Below, piece by piece: positions 14,102 to 18,316 of a DNA stretch of 18,316 nucleotides. The position numbers and the translations under genes are program-made. The first letter of the stretch is position 1, and each line of letters starts with the position of its first letter. The notes beneath the pieces are model-generated. The model had not been told where the DNA came from, did no database searches, and saw only the letters and a program-made list of their open reading frames with translations. The stretch is from Promethearchaeota archaeon (lineage in GTDB: Archaea > Asgardarchaeota > Lokiarchaeia > Helarchaeales > RDOG01), in contig RDOG01000034.1 of assembly GCA_011365055.1 (NCBI GenBank), positions 1 to 18,316 on the forward strand. The letters are read 5' to 3'.

Positions 14102-15427
14102 TCATGACGATATGATTAATCCATCAAAACTCATGAAAGGATATAAACAATTTTGCATGAACTTTCTTTCTTTCGTAATATTTAAGCATCTTTTAATCAT
14201 GGTTAACACATTTCCGCTTACATTCCCGCCTTTAATAGGTTCAGTTAATTCCCCATTTTTAATTGTATAAGCATTGCGAATCTCCGTGCCAAATGAACCA
14301 CTTAATCTATCGGGATTAAGCCAAGAGAATTTTTCAACATATAAACCCTCTTTAATATTTGAAATAAGTTCTTCATAAGTCAAATCTCCTTCCAATATTT
14401 CTAAATTAGTAATATTATTCACGACATTGCCATCCATTGTTCGTGCTCCGTTACCTGTTGATTTCGTGTTTTCTAAAATCGCATATCTTTGATCATAAAT
14501 TCGATTCTTAAATATTCCATCCTGAATGAGTATTGTTGATCTCGTTGGAGTGCCTTCTCCATCCCAAGGAAAAGTGCTTAAACATCCTTCTAATAATCCA
14601 TTATCTTTAATTGTTAAATTGGGAGATGACACCTCTTTATCGATTTCAAAGCTAGATACTTTTTCAAAATGAGCTTGACCCGTAGCATGATATCCAATAA
14701 CTGGATTAATAGCGTGCATTAAAATTTTAGGAGGAAAAACAATTGTTGCATCTTGTTTTGATCTTGGCTGTTTTGCCTTTAGCGTATCGACTGCTAATTT
14801 CGCCCAATGTTTCATTCTATTTTGAATATCAAGATGTGCTATTTGCTTGTAAAGATTAACATCCCAAAATTCTGCAAGATTTTTGCCCTCTTCTGCTTTA
14901 ATTGCGAATTCTAAAAATAAATAGGTGCTCTCATCACTAAGATTAATGCCTTTATAATTCCTTAAATAATTCTCCCGTATTATTACACCTAATCTACCAA
15001 ATGTTGGAACAACATTCTTTTCGTCTTTAATACAAGAATTTAATTCTTCTGATAAATCATCCAATACTGATGTTGGATCTTTTATTATTTTGGATTCTGT
15101 AGTTTTTATATCGTTATATAATCCTTTATCTGGAAATTCATACTTTGTTGTTTTATTGATCTTTGACAAGGTCATGCATTGATCAATTATTTTATCCAAT
15201 CTTTCTTCTTTTAATTCACTTGAATGAATGACTCCCATTCCAGGCTCTTCTTTCTGATTATATATCCTTATCATGTACTCCATGCTTTGAACTTCTCTAA
15301 AAGAATCAACACTATCTTTCAAGAATATGTTTTCATGATTCTTTTTTGTTTTAATGAGGATGTCATATGCTTCAATTTTTTTTGCTTTTAAACGCTTTTC
15401 AATAAAGTCTAATATTTCTTGACCCAT
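14102..15427 (-). CDS. tldE: TldE/PmbA family protein, non-metal partner of TldD
   Basis: A 441-residue member of the TldD/PmbA (modulator of DNA gyrase) family. The N-terminal half matches the family's curved alpha/beta domain (FLKDSVDSFREVQSMEYMIRIY; LDKIIDQCMTLSKI). The C-terminal beta-rich domain carries the family pattern ending SGSFGTEIRNAYTIKNGELT...GGNVSGNVLTMI (about 373-407). It has no HExxxH motif, as expected for TldE, which forms the heterodimer and shapes the peptide channel while TldD supplies the zinc. The gene begins 6 bases after the tldD stop, with an SD-like GGATGAG at that junction. Together the pair would degrade or trim unfolded or modified peptides. The natural substrate in this organism is unknown. 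Confidence 0.92.
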   Translation of the reverse strand: MGQEILDFIEKRLKAKKIEAYDILIKTKKNHENIFLKDSVDSFREVQSMEYMIRIYNQKEEPGMGVIHSSELKEERLDKIIDQCMTLSKINKTTKYEFPDKGLYNDIKTTESKIIKDPTSVLDDLSEELNSCIKDEKNVVPTFGRLGVIIRENYLRNYKGINLSDESTYLFLEFAIKAEEGKNLAEFWDVNLYKQIAHLDIQNRMKHWAKLAVDTLKAKQPRSKQDATIVFPPKILMHAINPVIGYHATGQAHFEKVSSFEIDKEVSSPNLTIKDNGLLEGCLSTFPWDGEGTPTRSTILIQDGIFKNRIYDQRYAILENTKSTGNGARTMDGNVVNNITNLEILEGDLTYEELISNIKEGLYVEKFSWLNPDRLSGSFGTEIRNAYTIKNGELTEPIKGGNVSGNVLTMIKRCLNITKERKFMQNCLYPFMSFDGLIISS

Positions 15428-15433
15428 GTTATC

Positions 15434-16828
15434 TCATCCTGGACTTATTAATCCTTTTTTTGCTCGTATATACGGTCCCCCACTTGTAACCGGGACGAAA
15501 TCAAATTCACCTTTACCGCACGTGCCTGCATGGAAAAAAGCTTCATCCTTACTTATGGCATCAATGTCTTGTAGGAATTCCAAAACAGAACCACTTAAGG
15601 TTATGGATTTTAATAATTTTGTTTTTTCGCCCTTCTCAATTAAATAACCTTTTTTTGAAGAACATTGCATCCCTCCTCCGAGTGGATCTTCCATGCCAAA
15701 ATATCCCCTCACTAGCATGACTCCACGATCTATAGTTTCGATCATTTCCTCCAATTTATGATCACCCGATTCAAAAAATGTATTGGTCATTCTGACTAGT
15801 ACTGGATGTTGAAAACTCTCTCTTCTCCCATTTCCACCAGGCTTTGCCTTTAATTTTGATGATGTCATTCGATCATGTAAGAAATTTTTTAAAATTCCAT
15901 CTTTTACCAAGGTTGTTTTTTCACTCTTAATTCCTTCATCATCAAAAAAATAACTGCCTAATTTATTTGGGACTGCTGGTGAATCACAAATGACGCAAAT
16001 TTCAGATGCAACTTTTTTATTTAAATATGCTTTTAAATAACTTCTATCTCGAAGCACTTGATCTGCTTCTAAACCATGCCCAAAACTTTCGTGTGCCACC
16101 AAACCTGTCATATCGGGATCTAAAATTAAAGGTAGCATTCCTGCTGGACAATGGTCTGCTTTTAACATGTCTAATGAATTATTAGCAATTTGTTCTAAAT
16201 CTAATTTCATGACTTCGTCGAAAATTTCATATCCCATTTCACCACCCGTGGAAAAATAATCAAAATCAACAGTGGCTCCTTCTTTTGCGATTGGTTGAAG
16301 GAATAAACGCACTCGTGGAATTGTTTGGGATAATATAGATCCTTCGTTATTTACAAATATTCTTTTCATTAAATGCTCTGCATACGAAACCGCAGGATTA
16401 ATGATTCTTTCATCAAATTTCTGAAAAAATGTGAAAAGCTCTCTAACCCTCTCTACTTTCTCTTCAAGTGGTACGGTACTGGGATCAATTTTTAATTTAA
16501 TCGTTGTATCAGTTTTCCAACCCTCAAATTCTTGAATGAGATCTCCCTTATCAGAAACTGAGGGAATTTTTTTCATGAGATCTAGTAATCCTGATTGATC
16601 TTGAAAGGAATATTCTCTCCAATAACCAACATATGTACGAGCTGCTGCACCAGAATTTTGAGAACTTACAATGGATTCCTCAGATCTTGTTTTTAAAATA
16701 CGAAGACTTTCATAAGAATCATATAAAATGTCAAAATATTGATTTTTTCTTGAAAAATTCCCTGAAAAATTTTCAAATTTTTGAATAATTTCTTCTTTTG
16801 ATAATAAATTCAGTTGATTTGATATCAA
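15434..16828 (-). CDS. tldD: TldD family zinc metallopeptidase
   Basis: A 464-residue metallopeptidase subunit. The zinc motif HESFGHGLEAD stands at residues 246-256 (HExxxH, with His246 and His251 as ligands and Glu247 as the base). The third ligand of characterised TldD, a Cys near the C-terminus, is matched by Cys437 in HAGTCGKGEFDFVPVTSGGP. GGNGRRESFQHPVLVRMTNTF and GYFGMEDPLGGGMQ are further family blocks. The start is TTG (plus-strand CAA at 16826-16828), chosen because AGGAGAG lies exactly 7 bases upstream and no in-frame ATG occurs until about residue 85, inside the conserved N-terminal domain. It is the first gene of the tldD-tldE operon and is divergent from the small beta-rich gene. 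Confidence 0.94.
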   Translation of the reverse strand: MISNQLNLLSKEEIIQKFENFSGNFSRKNQYFDILYDSYESLRILKTRSEESIVSSQNSGAAARTYVGYWREYSFQDQSGLLDLMKKIPSVSDKGDLIQEFEGWKTDTTIKLKIDPSTVPLEEKVERVRELFTFFQKFDERIINPAVSYAEHLMKRIFVNNEGSILSQTIPRVRLFLQPIAKEGATVDFDYFSTGGEMGYEIFDEVMKLDLEQIANNSLDMLKADHCPAGMLPLILDPDMTGLVAHESFGHGLEADQVLRDRSYLKAYLNKKVASEICVICDSPAVPNKLGSYFFDDEGIKSEKTTLVKDGILKNFLHDRMTSSKLKAKPGGNGRRESFQHPVLVRMTNTFFESGDHKLEEMIETIDRGVMLVRGYFGMEDPLGGGMQCSSKKGYLIEKGEKTKLLKSITLSGSVLEFLQDIDAISKDEAFFHAGTCGKGEFDFVPVTSGGPYIRAKKGLISPG

Positions 16829-16835
16829 ATATTCT

Positions 16836-16842
16836 CTCTCCT
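16836..16842 (-). promoter_or_regulatory. Ribosome binding site that fixes the TTG start of tldD
   Basis: On the minus strand this reads AGGAGAG, a strong Shine-Dalgarno, 7 bases before the TTG codon. It is the main evidence for the non-ATG start. Confidence 0.7.
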
Positions 16843-16891
16843 GAAAATTTCGCTGATCTCTTCATTAATAAAATTTGTAGCTATCTATTAA

Positions 16892-16904
16892 TTTTTATAT
16901 TTTT
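16892..16904. promoter_or_regulatory. Shared TATA-like tract between tldD and the small beta-rich gene
   Basis: TTTTTATATTTTT can be read as a TATA box on either strand. It lies about 65 bases from the tldD start and about 60 bases from the ATG at 16959, a workable distance for both divergent genes. Which strand uses it, or whether both do, cannot be told from sequence. Confidence 0.35.
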
Positions 16905-16958
16905 GTAATAATGATAAATTATTTCTTATTACTTAATGCTTTTTTAGGAAGAGAGAAA

Positions 16959-17291
16959 ATGAAAAAAGTTAAAGTCATAGAAAAAAAAATTACAATACGA
17001 GGAATTGTTAAAGAGATATCAATTGGTACGAATGGTCTAGCAGAGCAATATTTTACATTACAATTTATTGAAGTCGTTGATAATCCAAGTGAAGTCGCTG
17101 AAATTCCCTTAAAAAAAGGCGACTTTATCGTTGTTGAAACATATGGAAAACATTTTATTAGACCTGGTCATGAACTTGAATTAGAAGGTCATTTAATTTA
17201 TCTCTTTTATGAAAAAAGAAATGTAAAAACCCTTAAATTTATAGCTTATAAGAGTTTCAATGAAACTCTTCAATTTAGTTTTGATTATTGA
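16959..17291 (+). CDS. Small beta-rich protein of unknown function, possibly OB-fold
   Basis: The preferred start is ATG at 16959 (MKKVKVIEKK, 110 residues), because AGGAAGAGAG ends 3 bases before it; an upstream in-frame ATG at 16911 would add 16 hydrophobic residues and has no SD. The protein alternates beta strands and turns: ITIRGIVKEISIG, then QYFTLQFIEVV, KGDFIVVETYGK, HELELEGHLIYLFYEKR and LKFIAYKSF. This strand order and the central G-D-x-hydrophobic turns resemble an OB fold, but I find no definite family motif, Cys or metal site. It is divergent from tldD and 119 bases upstream of the acyl-CoA synthetase gene. A T-tract after its stop suggests it is transcribed alone. Confidence 0.65.
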   Translation: MKKVKVIEKKITIRGIVKEISIGTNGLAEQYFTLQFIEVVDNPSEVAEIPLKKGDFIVVETYGKHFIRPGHELELEGHLIYLFYEKRNVKTLKFIAYKSFNETLQFSFDY

Positions 17292-17312
17292 TTCCTAATA
17301 TTTCTTCAAATG

Positions 17313-17321
17313 TTTTTTTTT
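17313..17321 (+). terminator. U-tract terminator after the small beta-rich gene
   Basis: Nine T bases followed by further T-rich sequence lie about 20 bases after the stop at 17291. This separates the gene from the acyl-CoA synthetase transcript. Confidence 0.5.
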
Positions 17322-17410
17322 CTTCTTAAAATAAAAAAAAATTCTAAAGATTAATATTGTAGTTTGTTAATTTTTGTTTAGTAAAGGATTATTTTTTAAA
17401 AGGGATAAAA

Positions 17411-18316
17411 ATGGAACTTCCAGATTATATTAAGAATAGATATTGGAAGGATTTTCTTCCGCCAGGTATTTCTCTTGAATTAGATATTCCCGAAGACAAG
17501 TGTTTAAGAGATCTATTCGAGGAAGGCGCTAAATTATATGGTAATCAAATTGCAATTAACTTCTATTTAAAGAAGGAGTATACTTTCCAAGAATTAAATG
17601 ACTTGACATATAGATTTGCACATGGTCTATTAAACTTGGGTGTTAAAAAAGGTGATGTAATTGCAATATGGCTTCCGAATAGTCCTCAATTTTCAATCGC
17701 ATATTTTGCAGCTTTATCAATTGGGGCCATCGTTACTGCTCTCTCTCCATTATTTGTAGCTCGGGAAGCTGTACATCAAATAAATGATTCTGGAGCAAAA
17801 ATCTTAATCATGATTGATCGATTTTTCAGGCAATATAAGAAAATGAGAGAAGAAATTAAAATAGAGATATTAATATTATCTAATATTGAAGGAGATGTTC
17901 CAAAACAAGCCGAAGAAGATGAAATTATTCATTGGAATTCTTTGATGGATCAGAATCCTGTTCCTAAACCATTGCCCGAGGTTCAAATAGATCCTAAAAA
18001 AGATATTGCTATCATCCAATATACTGGAGGTACTACAGGTCTTCCTAAAGGTGCCTTATTGACTCATTATAACATTGTGGCAAATATTTATCAGATCAAG
18101 GAAATTGCAGATTACATGAAGAATGAATATATAAAAGGTCCATTAATTGCGCTTTCAGTCCTACCTTGGTACCATATATATGGTCAAACTTGTGAAATGG
18201 CTTTAAGTCCAATAACTGGGGCTAAAGCATTTGTATTTCCGACGTTTGATGCAGAAATGGTTCTAAAAACCTTAAAAGAATTTAAACCTAATAGCATGTT
18301 AGGAGTGACAACCATG
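17411..18316 (+). CDS. AMP-forming acyl-CoA synthetase (long-chain fatty-acid-CoA ligase family), 5' part
   Basis: An open frame of 302 codons from ATG at 17411 to the end of the window, so the C-terminus is missing. AGGG lies 6 bases before the ATG. The adenylate-forming P-loop YTGGTTGLPKGALLTH (residues 204-219) is canonical, and SVLPWYHIYGQ (249-259) matches the A4 region that lines the acyl pocket. Earlier blocks YTFQELNDLTYRFAHGLLNLGVKKGDVIAIWLPN and YFAALSIGAIVTALSPLF fit the family's N-terminal domain. It would activate a carboxylic acid, probably a fatty acid, to acyl-CoA through an acyl-AMP. The residues that set chain length and the C-terminal catalytic Lys lie mostly beyond the window, so the exact substrate cannot be given. 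Confidence 0.92.
   Translation, partial: MELPDYIKNRYWKDFLPPGISLELDIPEDKCLRDLFEEGAKLYGNQIAINFYLKKEYTFQELNDLTYRFAHGLLNLGVKKGDVIAIWLPNSPQFSIAYFAALSIGAIVTALSPLFVAREAVHQINDSGAKILIMIDRFFRQYKKMREEIKIEILILSNIEGDVPKQAEEDEIIHWNSLMDQNPVPKPLPEVQIDPKKDIAIIQYTGGTTGLPKGALLTHYNIVANIYQIKEIADYMKNEYIKGPLIALSVLPWYHIYGQTCEMALSPITGAKAFVFPTFDAEMVLKTLKEFKPNSMLGVTTM

Noticed and set aside
16911..16958. Upstream ATG at 16911 as start of the small beta-rich protein
   Set aside because: The ATG at 16959 has a strong SD just upstream, while 16911 has none and would add a stray hydrophobic stretch.

Overview
The window looks like chromosomal DNA of an AT-rich archaeon, most likely an Asgard (Promethearchaeota/Lokiarchaeia-like) lineage. 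That placement is an inference from the combination of genes: a eukaryote-like Ras/Arf-superfamily GTPase, an archaeal TldD/TldE pair, a Csa3-like CARF regulator beside Cas6, large N-glycosylation-rich surface proteins with NosD and subtilase folds, TATA-like boxes upstream of genes, U-tract terminators, and a mix of SD-led and SD-less starts. No rRNA, tRNA, transposon or CRISPR array is visible.

Layout. (1) 138-1694, plus strand: a CARF-wHTH regulator and Cas6, a small CRISPR-related pair with no array or effector genes inside the window. (2) 1826-4157, minus strand: a two-gene operon of a beta-helix NosD-like surface protein followed, one base later, by a four-TM protein with a bacterial-type PH domain. 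(3) 4158-4922: regulatory DNA around a small two-TM protein. (4) 4923-12111, minus strand: a tight three-gene operon of an ABC-2 permease, an ABC ATPase with an unfamiliar ~235-residue N-terminal domain, and a 1452-residue membrane-anchored protein. The last joins a subtilase domain with altered active-site residues to CARDB-like modules and a GldG/IFT52-like domain. (5) 12302-13341, plus strand, divergent: a second ABC ATPase broken by a one-base deficit in an A-run. (6) 13334-13867, minus strand: a small GTPase with mixed Arf/Rab motifs, tail-overlapping the broken ATPase. (7) 14102-16828, minus strand: a tldD-tldE operon. (8) 16959-18316, plus strand: a small beta-rich protein and the first 302 codons of an AMP-forming acyl-CoA synthetase that runs off the window.

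The most interesting part is the ABC operon. The large protein has the subtilase Asp and His, but Thr where the nucleophilic Ser should be and Asp where the oxyanion-hole Asn should be, and its membrane-proximal region resembles the GldG auxiliary subunit known from GldF/GldA ABC systems. I read the three genes as one membrane complex: an ABC-2 motor driving or gating a large external pseudo-protease, possibly with the divergent second ATPase as a partner nucleotide-binding subunit. The motifs are read directly from the sequence; the complex and its job are inference.
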